Below are positions 1 through 10,349 of a DNA stretch of 64,000 bases, piece after piece. Made by a program: the position numbers and the translations under genes. The DNA is taken from contig JAJEKV010000005.1 in assembly GCA_021234155.1 (NCBI GenBank), positions 29,855,934 through 29,919,933 of the forward strand, in the 5' to 3' direction. The stretch comes from Isoetes taiwanensis. Its lineage: Eukaryota > Streptophyta > Lycopodiopsida > Isoetales > Isoetaceae. Under the pieces are notes generated by a model, which made no database searches, was not told the origin of the DNA, and saw only the letters and a program-made list of their open reading frames with translations. The stretch's first letter is position 1. Each line of letters begins with the position of its first letter.

Positions 1-786
1 TCAAATCACAGAAGATATGTTGAGGAACTATGTGTGGAACAAGTAAACTAAATGGGGTGACTATATCTACTTGGTAGAATTTGCGTATAATAGTACCAAG
101 CAAGAATCTTTTCAAATGTCCCCCTTTATGATCAATTATGGTTATCAATGCTTGACACCAGATACTTGGCATAATCCAGTGTCTAAAGTTGAAGTTTCTC
201 AACAGATGTTGTCTGATATGCAGCAGCTAGTGGAAGAGGTGAGAGCATATCTTCTAGCAGCAAAGAGTCGGCAGAAGAGCATAGCCGACAAGCATAGGAC
301 CGCAAGAGAGTTCCAAGTTGGGGACAATGTGTGGCTCAAGATCAAGGTCAAGCAAGCAAAGCTTCGCATCGGCAATTGTAAGAAGCTTGCTCCAAGGTGT
401 GTGGGGCCTTTCAAAATTTTGGAGCGAGTAGGGAGCCAAGCCTACAAGCTCGACTTGCCTGCCCATCTTAAAGTCCACAAGGTCTTCCATGTAAGCCTGT
501 TGAAGAGGCAGACCCAAACCCAGAGGAGGTTTTGGAAACTCCAACTTTGTTAGAGATGACGAAGGAGCAAATCGAAATAGTGCCCGAGTTAATCCTCGAC
601 AAGGCTTTTAAAAAGACAAGAAGGTCTCAATTCCTCCAATATTTGGTCAAGTGGAAGCACTTGCCTATGGAAGACGCAATTTGGGTATTGAAGCAGGATC
701 TAGAAAAGCAATACCCGGGCTTTATGAAGAAGTTCGACGACCAAGTCATCTCCGAGCTCGTCGACACCGACTTGCCAGGTGCTTAG
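1..786 (+). pseudogene. Ty3/gypsy integrase C-terminus plus chromodomain (broken)
   Basis: This is the 3' end of a Ty3 chromovirus polyprotein that enters from outside the window. From base 2 the frame reads the end of the integrase core (LVEFAYNS), a basic linker (FQVGDNVWLKIK), the GPY/F-type module (RCVGPFKILERVGSQAYK) and HKVFHVSLLK. A chromodomain follows at about 590-740 (YLVKWKHLPMEDAIWV). Integrase inserts the cDNA, and chromodomains guide it to marked chromatin. Two lesions are visible: an in-frame TAA at 44-46, and a frame change between about 505 and 545 separating integrase from chromodomain. The same amino-acid strings recur in degraded form at 53.9-54.5 kb, so this is a family-B copy in the opposite orientation. 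Confidence in the family is high, and the copy is not functional as it stands. Confidence 0.9.
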
Positions 787-1656
787 CTAAGTTGTATGTC
801 GAAGTGTAACAGTAGTGAGGCATATGCATTCAGGCTAGTAGAGTGCATATGCCAGAGTCTTGGAAGTGTAGGCGATGATGAGATACCCTTTAAGGGCATT
901 CTCTAGGCCAGCACGCACCAAGAGTGCGCATGACCAGTAGGGTCATGTGAGAGGAAGAGCGGCATGGTGGGTGATGATGAGACCCACATTCGGATGATCT
1001 CTATGCCATGATGCAGGGCATGCACACCTGAACATAGGGGGGTCATGGTGAGGTATGCGTGATCATATGCGATGATGGGATCGTGAGACGTTTCCTAGCT
1101 TAAACCCTTAGGGGCATGAGGCACTGCGGGTGTACTCGATCAAGGAGGATCGTGTACAAGGTAGCACCCGATCGCGGGCAATGATAGGATCATCTTAAAC
1201 GGTCCTTAAGCTCAAATCCTTATGGGGGCCATGATCGAGTGCAATGTAGTAGGGTAACCTTGAGCTAGTAGGTCGGGTCAAGGAGGTCATTAGGGGGGTG
1301 GTCCCCTAAAACCACAAGCTTATTAACTGTATTAACGTAATGTGCTACTTGTACAGGCCAGTGAAAGGGGAGCATAGACGAGGGAGCACATTACGAGAAG
1401 ATAGGAGTCATGATTTTAGACGTAAATTATGGACCCTAATAACTTTTGTGATAATGTTTTGAATTCACTATGATGAGTAACCTTTGTGAAGGCTATATAA
1501 TTTTGTATAGGTACAAATATAGCCTATGATACATATTAAGTACGTAATAGGAAGTTGATCATTTCATTAAAGTCAAAAGTTATATGTCCATACATGTTCT
1601 TGCAGGGTTAGTGTAGGTTCGTCACCTTAGCATAATGCTAACGGCAGAATTATCCT
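787..1656 (+). other. 3' non-coding region of family-B Ty3 element
   Basis: Between the chromodomain stop and the polypurine tract lie about 870 bases without a credible reading frame. The stretch is rich in short GATGATGAGA-like and CATGATGGGATC-like phrases. It corresponds in position to the 53.0-53.9 kb region of the second family-B element. Confidence 0.6.
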
Positions 1657-1669
1657 AAGGGGGGGAGAA
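1657..1669 (+). promoter_or_regulatory. Polypurine tract (plus-strand primer)
   Basis: A run of 13 purines, AAGGGGGGGAGAA, abuts the TGTGACATTCC that opens the LTR. This is the standard place for the primer of second-strand cDNA synthesis in LTR retrotransposons. Confidence 0.85.
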
Positions 1670-2437
1670 TGTGACATTCCCGGGAAATATATGCCATAAA
1701 TACGTATATTTTCAGGTCCGTCACTATACAAGTCTATCACCATAGCCTTGTATACCATAGATTAGTGGCAAAGGGGGCATGACTAAGTTATTCATATAAT
1801 GCCAACCTTAGGCTAAGACCATTTTCAACATGGCCTTAACCTATTTGGCACCCGCCACACGGAAGCACCCTATTGGAGCCACGTGGCAGATGACATCAAC
1901 CCTAACCTATAAATGACCAAATCCTAATCCTAGGCCATTTTTCTGGCTTCAAAGTCTGAGAACCCTATTCGCGCTCAAAACTTCATTTCGAGAACCGTCT
2001 GCTGTGGCATAGCATAGCACAGCAACCCCCAGAGCGTGTGCATATCAGTAGGAGGGGGAGCTACTTCGACCACTTTGAAGACCATGGTGGCGCCGGGAGC
2101 AGGAGGGAGTTCCTCAGGAGCAGGTATTTGGGTTAGAGTTCTTAGTAGATCATCTGGAAATTAGGACTCCAAATGAGTTAGCATTTCGCATCTCTAGTAG
2201 AGCCTTCCTAGAATCCTTAGTCTAGATCTTGAACCCTAACCAATGAACCCTAACTATAAGTTAGATGTATATGATTAGGTTAGATATTATTCTCATTATT
2301 ATCATGTTATGTGGATATGTGATGTTGGTTGATCATGTTTGCTTCTCTTGTATTGGGAAGGGGGGTAGAGACCTAGTAGCCATTACTTAATTGATGCTCC
2401 TAGTTTAGACCCCTTAGTTCCTATTATATGCGGCCTG
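1670..2437 (+). repeat. Truncated 3' LTR of family-B Ty3 element
   Basis: The LTR opens TGTGACATTCC right after the polypurine tract. It shares landmarks with the complete LTR at 51417-53000 read on the minus strand: the TGTGAC start, a GGGGTAGAGACC block near 2365, and CTTAGTTCC followed by TATGCGGCC near 2418-2436. It stops abruptly after TATGCGGCC, where an inverted pol fragment begins, so roughly half of an LTR of about 1.6 kb is present. Confidence 0.75.
1872..1915 (+). promoter_or_regulatory. LTR promoter: CCAAT, G-box and TATA
   Basis: Within the LTR an inverted CCAAT box (ATTGG, 1872-1876), a G-box (CACGTG, 1880-1885) and a TATA-like CTATAAATG (1907-1915) lie in the usual order. A transcript would start about 30 bases later. 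The G-box suggests bZIP or bHLH control. This is inference from motifs only. Confidence 0.5.
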
Positions 2438-3970
2438 TCCTTAGACTCCCATCCTTCTTCTTCACAAAAAAGATTGGTGCCCTGAAGGGTGACACGCTTG
2501 CCCTGATGAACCCGAGCTCAAGCAGTTCTTATAACTGCTTCTTGAGCTCAACTAGCTCTGGAGTACTCATCCTGTAAGGGGCCTTGCTGGTAGGGTTAGC
2601 ATCTGGTGCTAGTGTGATCTCACACTCCATACCCCTATAGGGTGGTAACTGACGGATTTCATCTATAAACACATCATGGAACTCCTTGATTAGCCTTGAT
2701 ACTGACCTAGGCAACTGGTTCAAGCTTGGCTCACTTTTCTTCTCCTGACTGGGCTCAATTGCCTCTAGCCTAAGGATATACTCCACTCTATCCCTTATTA
2801 AGCTTTTCTGCAATTGCTTTAAGGAGATGCACTGCATGGCTGAAACTACTTTCTTACCTTTGACTATGAAGCGATTCCCACTCGGTGTCATGGAAATCTC
2901 ATTCCTATCGCAGTCGATCATTGCTTTGGCTGGCCTTAGGAACTCCATTCCCACTATTAGGTCATACTTCTCAATATCCATTACCTCTGCACCCATAGAT
3001 CATTTGCTTCCACTAAGGTCTATGTTGAAGCTGATTCTCTTCCTTAGTGTGGCGAATAGCACCACTTGCCATGATGACCAGCCTGGGTTTGAACTTGAGG
3101 GTCTTGTTCTTCATTAGAGCTGCCAACCTGGGGGAAGCGAAGTTATGCGAGCTACCTGGGTCTATGAGGACTACATAGGGCTTGCTATCAATGATGCCCT
3201 CTGCCAAAACCACCATAGACTGATTTTTGACATCACCTGACTCAATAGCTGCACAAATTCTGCACTCACCTTCTATATAGTCTCGAGGTTCCTGCTGGTC
3301 GTCTTCATCATTGTCCATTTCCGTAGGTGACTCCCAATCAACGAGCTCTGCCAATGCTGCTTGCATTATGGAAGGGTACTCATGTGTACGGTAACCCAGC
3401 TGGAAGCATCTGAAACACAACTTCTTCTTTATGCATTCCTCCCTCTTTTCCGTCGGAATACTATCCAAGAAGAATTTCATTGATTTCCCCCCTGGACCTC
3501 CCTGTTGTTTCTATTCTCCATATGGACCCTTCCTGTCCGTCTTTCCCTGATATTGGTGCCCTGCCGATGTTGAGGATGCTTGCCTTAGCTGATAGGGCCC
3601 TGTTGCTTTCCCTTTCTATGCTGGCTGTTTCTGCCCTGGAGTTACTGGCGCTTCTTCCAAGCTCAATGCCTTATCCTCGACCCCCCAACTGTCTTCGGGT
3701 TAATGGCCCATACTAACCTCTTAACGTTGCTATTCAAGTCTTTAATGTAGCTATCCACTGCTTGCCTTTCCGTGATCCTTGGAACGTTTAGTCTTAGCCT
3801 CATGAATTATTCTGTATATTTGGCCACTGATAGGTTGCCCTGGTCCAACCTATAGTTGTTGGATCTGTCTGCTCATGTGCGACCTTGGGACGTAATGGTT
3901 GCGGAAAAGCCTTACTGAAGGTTTTGAATCTGCAAGGGCTGCATTCAGGTAGCCTCCAAGCTGGGATTAC
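2438..3970 (-). pseudogene. Ty3/gypsy gag-protease-RT start fragment, inverted
   Basis: Read on the minus strand from about 3970, the order is: gag tail (NSNVKRLVWAINPK-like near 3720), a degenerate zinc knuckle (CFRCFQLGYRTHEYPS, with the usual His and last Cys both Tyr), an aspartic protease (VLIDPGSSHNFAS, where the family has DSGSS), a linker, then the first RT residues ([18 protein letters not shown]) ending at 2438. The parallel part of the 51-64 kb element reads CFRCFQPGHRTNNCP and VLIDSGSSHNFAS, so both are family B. Stops and frame changes near 2528, 3000 and 3480 break the frame. The fragment begins where the oppositely oriented LTR stops. Confidence 0.85.
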
Positions 3971-4183
3971 TTGCCCATCAAAATTGGTAAACAAAAAAGC
4001 ATTGAAACGGTGACGATGGATATTAAAATGATGCCATTTAGGTAATGACAGAGTCACAAGGTATGAATCAATTGCAATTGGTTTCTAAAATGTTGCAGAT
4101 AGTAGCCTTGCATTTGGGTTTAATGGCATCCACAACTTGAGAGCACAGAAATGAAATCGAGGTAAATTTGCTGACAAATTTTT

Positions 4184-4297
4184 GTGCTTTACAAGAATGT
4201 TCTGATATCTTAATGCATTCCATGAAATAGAATACATTATGTGCTTTACAAGAATGTTCTGATATCTTTTTGCATTCCATGAAATAGAATACATCTA
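4184..4297. repeat. 57-bp tandem duplication
   Basis: The unit starting GTGCTTTACAAGAATG occurs twice head-to-tail (4184 and 4241) with only a few differences, one being TTAATG versus TTTTTG. Confidence 0.9.
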
Positions 4298-5093
4298 TGA
4301 AAGGAGATGCTAAGTTTATATGTTGCTTCAGTTCAATTGTATGGCAAATCAATGGTTTATGTATTTTTGTTACAGGATATTTATGAACATACAGATGAAA
4401 CTCAAGCTCCTTTCTTCGTGGCTTTTCAATGTGCAAAAATTATGCTCAAACCTGAAAATGGAGGCAAAGAATTGATAATCATTTGCATTCTTTAAGTTAT
4501 CACTTGAGATCATACTTATGGCTACATTTTTAGCAACTTAACATGTATAAGTATTAGAAAGAAGAGTACTCTCTAATTGGATTTGGATCACTATCCAAAG
4601 TTTGTTGCTCAAAATGTTGGCCCTCCATTGAATGGGTACCATATCGTTTATAACTTCAATTTGGAGATCAAGTCACTATGGAGAAGTTTTGAGAGCATCG
4701 GCCGCTATTTGCTACTTATTACAGATATCCAAGACTCAGTCTATGGATTTCTCAGCTTTTGTTGCTAAAATGAATTACGTTTGTGACAGTGTGACGAGGG
4801 TACTACTCCAATGCTTTATTGATTACGATGATACATCATTAAGATCTTGGTATATTTGTGCCATATTGTCATTGTTCTATCTTGAACTAGGTAAATTGGG
4901 GTTAAACTTTTTTATGGCATTATATTTTGACTTATGTTGACGAGGCAACCTATGCGTCTTTTGCAACAAACTATCTGACTCGTGGCATTATCACTCGGGC
5001 CACCAATAACTAGCATAGAAAAAATTAATCATGCTACCAATAAGGTTTGCTGTAGATGATCTTCATCGGAGGGCTTTCAATACTGTGTCCTTT

Positions 5094-5136
5094 GTTCATG
5101 TGCTTTCTAAAGTTTATTTTTAGAAAGTGCATGAAC
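5094..5136. repeat. Imperfect inverted repeat, 17-bp arms
   Basis: The arm GTTCATGTGCTTTCTAA (5094-5110) faces TTAGAAAGTGCATGAAC (5120-5136) across a 9-base loop. All but about three positions can pair. Function is unknown. Confidence 0.7.
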
Positions 5137-5638
5137 TTCCTTTCTTGACAGAACCCAATCTTGTTCCAGAGAGATGGCGGTGAATATGATATGGGAGCAG
5201 ATTCAATTTGGGACCATTGTTCCGGACAGTCTGCTTTGGTTTTGCATGACTCTTGTTTTTATTTTAGCTTGCGCCTCTGTTCCGGATGACGCTGTAGTCG
5301 CCCTGTTGCTTGGAGGTAGATCAATCCGGCACCTGAGGCAGATCAATCCAGCATACGCTTAGTTTATTCTTTAGATTTTTGGCCAACCTCTATTTCTCTA
5401 GGTTTTTGGCCAGCCGTCTCCATTCGAAGCACAAACCTTGCCTGCTTCGGAATTTGATTGCTTCCTTGTCACGCCGGTTTATGGTGGCGGCAGCTAGCTG
5501 TGGGTTTTAGCATGTATTTCTACGGCTTTATATGTAATCATCGCTTATCTTTAACAATCGAATGGTTATAATCCAATGATTAAGCTAAAAAAATAAAAAA
5601 AGTTTGCACTTAGACGATAAGGTTGCACGACAATCCAA

Positions 5639-5696
5639 TAGCTTAACATAGCAAACATTAATTTAAATAGCTTAACATAGCAAACATTAATTTAAA
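5639..5696. repeat. 29-bp tandem duplication
   Basis: The unit beginning AGCTTAACATAGCAAAC and ending TTTAAAT is present twice in direct succession, apparently without mismatch. Confidence 0.9.
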
Positions 5697-5749
5697 TGTA
5701 TCTAATTAACTTCAATACCTTTTTTTACAATGTGGCTTAAATTAGAACA

Positions 5750-5925
5750 AAGTTCAAGGCTATATCTGATTATATGCCATTTCATGTAGTTATGCTTTCT
5801 TTGACTCAACAACGTTGGCAGATTGCAGCATGATATAAGTCTTGATCATCTTTTGTCGTGGGAGGTTTTATAAGCAAGAAATATTTGAGCACGTGTTGTG
5901 GCATCTTTGTTAGATGTTGGAAGGA
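5750..5925 (+). repeat. Dispersed repeat R1, partial copy
   Basis: This stretch shares long strings with 9980-10160, 47740-47885 and 48600-48755, including ATATAAGTCTTGATCATC and GGCATCTTTG. It is the most divergent copy and lacks the CATATG-rich tail. It ends where LINE coding sequence begins. Confidence 0.75.
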
Positions 5926-7015
5926 AGGGCTCTCTATGGACCAATCAATATTTTGGAATCCTGATCCATATTTTTGTTTAGCTTGTCATTTTCCAGATCA
6001 AGCAAAGCTTTGGAGTGCCAAAGGGGTTCAGTTTATTCATGACATGTTTGATGAGCACGGTATTATTCCCTTCCAGAATCAGCTTTAGCTGATGAGGGAA
6101 ATGAATGTGAAACCCTATACAATAATATTTGCACCATGCTTCTTCATGGCAGATGGTCAAACGAGGATTTTGATTAGAATCACAATGAAAGGGTGGGCTT
6201 CACTGATGACTTTAAGGTGTGAAACTTCATAAAGTTGCTATATTTTGCCATTTTTCGAAATATGGTTTTGATGGTTTACTAGGATTCATAAGCTCAAAAA
6301 CTACAAAAAATCGCCAAAAATTTGATAATATTGCATTCCAATTATATTAAATTCGCCAAATTAATGGACATTTTACAGTAAAAACCTCAAATTTATGATA
6401 AGACATCCAATTCTATTGAATTTGTCTCTATAAAAATATTAAGAAAATAGGAACAATCGCCACCATTTCTATAGCTCAGAAGCAGCTAGAGGATGATAAA
6501 GTCATCACTGGTGGGCTTCACTGTTACGAAGGCTTACAGATTTCTTATGAGGGAACAAGTCATCACCATTCATAATAGGTGGCAGATAGAGGCTGACAGA
6601 TGCACTAGAAATCTTTTGTTTATGTGGGCAAGTCAAATATTCCCTAAGATCAAATCGTTTATATGGCAATTGAGGCACAAAGCCTTAGCAACCAACGGGA
6701 AGCATCACAAGCTACAGATGGCAAACTCAGATGTTTGTATTAGATGTCTGGGACAAAGGGAATACGAGGATCATCTATTTAGAACATGTATGTATCCTTG
6801 ACTTGGTTTCTAATTATCTGGGTTATGATCTTCTTTCTATGAGTTCCCTGGACTTCTTTCTGCCAGAGAATCCTAATGACTGGAGGATCTATATCCTTCT
6901 CTGGAGAATTTGGAAAGGGCGCAACAATTTTGTATTCAATTGTGAAATTACACACCCAGAGGCAGTAATCAAGAAAATTAAATATGATATTCATTGGATT
7001 ACTGCTGCTAGTTAG
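5926..7015 (+). pseudogene. LINE ORF2 C-terminal remnant (post-RT and zf-RVT)
   Basis: At 5926-6085 the frame reads FWNPDPYFC and then KGVQFIHDMFDEHGII. This matches the stretch after the RT core of plant L1-like LINEs, which ends in G-I-x-x-I-x-D-L-F-D-E-x-G. At 6493-6795 a zinc-binding reverse transcriptase domain (zf-RVT) is clear: PKIKSFIWQLRHKALATN, then CIRCLGQREYEDHLFRTC. It continues after a frame change near 6795 as LLWRIWKGRNNFVFN to 7012. About 250 bases of AT-rich DNA lie between the two parts. Stops and frameshifts make it a dead 5'-truncated copy. Confidence 0.8.
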
Positions 7016-7257
7016 TTACTTATCGTTTGCCAATTGGTTTCAGGTATTATATTCATACTGGTGGGAAAAATCAAGTGGAAGCGTATTAATCTTAGTGCCA
7101 ACCATGAATGGCTTAAAGTATTCGCACCCCCGGATGTATTTGGGCACAATGAACCATGCCTACTCTTTATATAGCATGCAAGATTATCTTTTCGTCATCC
7201 TTCTTTCTTGCTTTTATTCAATGTCCAGCCTACCTTCTTTGCTTTCCAGTCACCATA

Positions 7258-7551
7258 ATGTCTAATTCACTCACAGAAAGAGAAATTAGACAAGCAATTT
7301 TGGTGTTGTAGAGGGCTCGTCATCCATCATGGCTTGCTTTAAAGACATTTCGAGATCTTGTGGATTTTATCAGAGAGCAACAGCTTCAAATTTCTAAGGG
7401 TTTTGGTGTGGGGGATGATGCAGTGGTCGACAAGTTATTTTTTAAGATGCAAAGACTGGAACAGACGTGTAGAGAAGGCATGGTTTCAGATAGGAAGTAT
7501 GCAACTAAGATGGTGAAGTATGACAACATGAAGTATTCCATGAAGTTCTAA
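7258..7551 (+). pseudogene. Unrecognised coding-like segment
   Basis: From ATG at 7258 the frame reads MSNSLTEREIRQAILVL, meets a TAG at 7309-7311, then stays open to 7551 (DLVDFIREQQLQISKGF; CREGMVSDRKYATKMV). The composition is hydrophilic and helical, resembling real protein. It lies just downstream of the LINE remnant and could be part of another element or an old host exon. I do not recognise it. Confidence 0.35.
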
Positions 7552-7785
7552 TGGCAAGAACAGGTCGCATAGACTATGATTCTTGTCTTTTAGAGGGCAA
7601 TTTTTTTTCCCATGGTTTTGGCTAGTTGCATGGAAAATCTCATGATATGAGCCAATAGTTGGGTGATTTCCACTTCAGGGCTTCCTTCGAGTAGTATTTC
7701 TATTGAAAAGTAAGTGATGGTTGCACTTGTGACTTAAGGCAACACTTAAGCATAGAGGCTTAATACTGAACTCAAAGATGTTCAA

Positions 7786-8157
7786 ATGACTGAAGAGCTA
7801 GTAAGATACAGTCTGTTAAGTACTCCAGGATGCAAAATCAAAGAGGTAAATGGTTTTTTCAACCCTTACGATGTACATTATTGTGATTGTGAAAATTTCC
7901 AGCAATTGCCACTAGCTAAAATGCAGTTGAATGAGGCCAATGGAAAGATTTATGTTTCCTTTCCTATGCTGGGTAAATGTGCCTTCACAAAAAAGGCAAG
8001 GCATCTTCATATCCTAAACAAAACTGTGGGATGGAAAAAAATAAATGGCAGAATCAGCCAGAGATGGTTGTTGGTATTTGGAGCGCCACGTGAAGAAAAG
8101 CATGCTCCTGATTGTACTCTTGTACGTGCATGCAAGAAGGCTCTTGATGCAAAGTGA
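7786..8157 (+). CDS. Hypothetical 123-residue reading frame
   Basis: An open frame of 123 residues with balanced composition, a Cys-rich stretch (DVHYCDCENFQQLP) near residue 30, and a basic C-terminal half (GWKKINGRISQRWLLVFG; HAPDCTLVRACKKALDAK). I do not recognise a family. A possible polyadenylation signal, AATAAAA, lies about 250 bases downstream near 8411. It could be an exon of a decayed gene or of an element related to the segment at 7258-7551. Confidence 0.3.
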   Translation: MTEELVRYSLLSTPGCKIKEVNGFFNPYDVHYCDCENFQQLPLAKMQLNEANGKIYVSFPMLGKCAFTKKARHLHILNKTVGWKKINGRISQRWLLVFGAPREEKHAPDCTLVRACKKALDAK

Positions 8158-9837
8158 GGCCTTCTGTCTTATGCCATAGATGCCAAAAACAGGTTCAATC
8201 CAACACTAATCTCTAGGTGTGGGTGCAGTTATTGCAACTACATTAACATTGCACAGGGCATTGCTTAAGTTTAGTGTGCACCATGTTTATCTCAGGTGTA
8301 TGTGTTTCACTAACTTCTGTTTACAGGTTTCTAATGACTACTAGTTCTTCTTATTTTGGGTAAAAGGGTTATTATTCTCTTGCCAAAAAGTGTGTTGTAA
8401 CCAATTATCTAATAAAATTTATTTTGAGACAAGATTCTGTTGTAATCTGCTTTGTTCAAGTGTTCATGTACTTCCCATATCTGCAAAATGGCGTGAGCTT
8501 GCAAAAAGCCGTGTCTTCTAAAAAATTTGAGTCTTTTGAATTTTTTTTGTGCATACCAGTAGCTAAAAGTTGTTAGAAGAACAGGTGATATCTTACTGTA
8601 AGTCAGATGTCAAATCTGAGAGACATTCGACCACAAATACAAGTCAAATATTGGTCAATGCAAGTCAACAATGCAAACAGTTATTAAAAATGAAAAACTC
8701 GAAATTCAAAAACAAATAGTGCAAGCAAGTAGAAACAAACTGCCAAATAAGTCTGTGGGCACAAGAAAAACCTCCAGTCAAGAGATATCTCAGGGATACG
8801 CTTAAATACTGCAGATAGGCCAAGAGTTAGCTTTCAGGAACAGTCACCTAAACCCCTTCTAGGATCTGCATCGTCGTGTATTTCAAGGATGAACAGACCT
8901 GACAAATTTTTGCGGCTTACACTCCTGCTTTTGCGAACCCATGGGCTTTACAACTCATAGTAGACATGACTCATCTCTAAGGTTTCATTTTGTACTTCCT
9001 ATTCTTGATAGAACAAGGAATTGTACCTTGGATTGGAGTTTCGATTCGATTTGCCTGCAGAAGAACCAAAGACTAGAAAGGGGTATGCTATAATTTTTTG
9101 GGTCCGAGATTGTTAGTGTGGTCTTAAACAGAATCGAAGGCAGAGGACAGTGTCCCCTCAGCCAGCATTTATCCTCTAACTAATCCCAATGGCATCTCTA
9201 AATTCACCAAGAAGCAGATAGAAGCTTGTGCAGCTCTATCTCATCCTCCTCCCCACCTATTCTTTTGGAACTGGCTCTGCTTCTTCATTTGTTCGAGACT
9301 AGGCGTTAATAGGAACATAGCAAAATTTCGAGCAATAAAGATAAATCTTGCTCTTGCCCTAGCAAGTTCGAAATTCCTGCAAGAAATGAAGTAATGGTAG
9401 CAATGGTAGACAGAAAAGGCAGATTTGCAAGCTGGGCTAGTACTTCTTACCTCTTATTGCATCCTTTGCTTCAGATTTTTTTCTGGTCTTCTGCGGCATC
9501 GGATCATTGGGACCTTTGGTTAAAAATCCGCCATAGGCTGCTGGATCACTCATTGCATCAGAACAGGGGTGCCTTGGGTCAAGCCATAGGCACATGGCTG
9601 TGGCATATCTTCAATAAATATTTTAGAGCAAAATGGCAAAATGTTCCTAGATAAAAATTTCTGTCATTTGGCATTAATGCACCGGAGCATCAAAGAATAG
9701 AATTAAAGTATATGAAGTACATATGAGTTTATTGATATTGGGGGGTTTCCCCAATAGTGGAGATCATGGTAAAACGGATAAGTTCTTCCAATAGTGGCTC
9801 AACAAATAATTATAGTCTCAATTTTGACCATTGAATT
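8158..9837. other. Non-coding, nothing recognised
   Basis: About 1.7 kb of AT-rich DNA with short frames only. A frame at 9394-9654 is open on the plus strand but has no recognisable motif. No element ends were identified. Confidence 0.4.
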
Positions 9838-10349
9838 TCACTTTTTTTTCAAGGAAAGTATATCTAATACCTTAATCTAATGACAAAAATATTTATTTTC
9901 AATGTCTCCCTTACACGATTCTGAAGTGGTCGGTCCACTATTGGTATCCAATCCAAAGGCTCGTGTTTACTTGTGAAACTCTCCATAAGGTATCCTTCAT
10001 CTATACGTGATTATGCCATTGCGTGTAGTTGTGCTTTAGTTGACTCAATAGTGTTCGCAGGCAAATTGCAACTTAATATAAGTCTCGATCATCTTTTGTC
10101 ACTGGAGGCTTTTTGAACAAGAAACATTTGGGCACGTGTTGTAGCATCTTTGCTAGATGTTGCAGGATCATATGCTTCATATGCTTGTATGGATTGCCAC
10201 ATCATATGTAGCATCTTTGCTAGATGTTGCAAGATCATATGCTTGTATGGATTGCCACATCATATGTTTATATGCAAGATCATATGCCAGATCATATGCT
10301 TGTATGCAAAATCAGATGCCAGATCATATGCTTGTATTGTATGGATCGC
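9838..10349 (+). repeat. Dispersed repeat R1 with CATATG minisatellite
   Basis: Bases 9838-10160 match 44690-44870, 47590-47885 and 48415-48755 (AAAGTATAT, CAAAAATATTTAT, AATCCAA, GTAGTTGTGCTTTAGTTGACT, ATAAGTCTCGATCATC). From 10140 to 10345 follows a degenerate tandem array whose core is GATCATATGCTTGTATGG with spacer ATTGCC. The array directly abuts the 3' end of the OVATE gene. The same arrangement occurs beside the broken OVATE copy at 48.9 kb. Confidence 0.85.

Larger units (their letters stand above)
3971..5749. other. Non-coding, no gene recognised
   Basis: AT-rich DNA with short frames only. Two small tandem duplications and one imperfect inverted repeat are listed separately. A short stretch near 4640-4830 reads open on the plus strand, but no family could be recognised. 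Confidence 0.4.
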
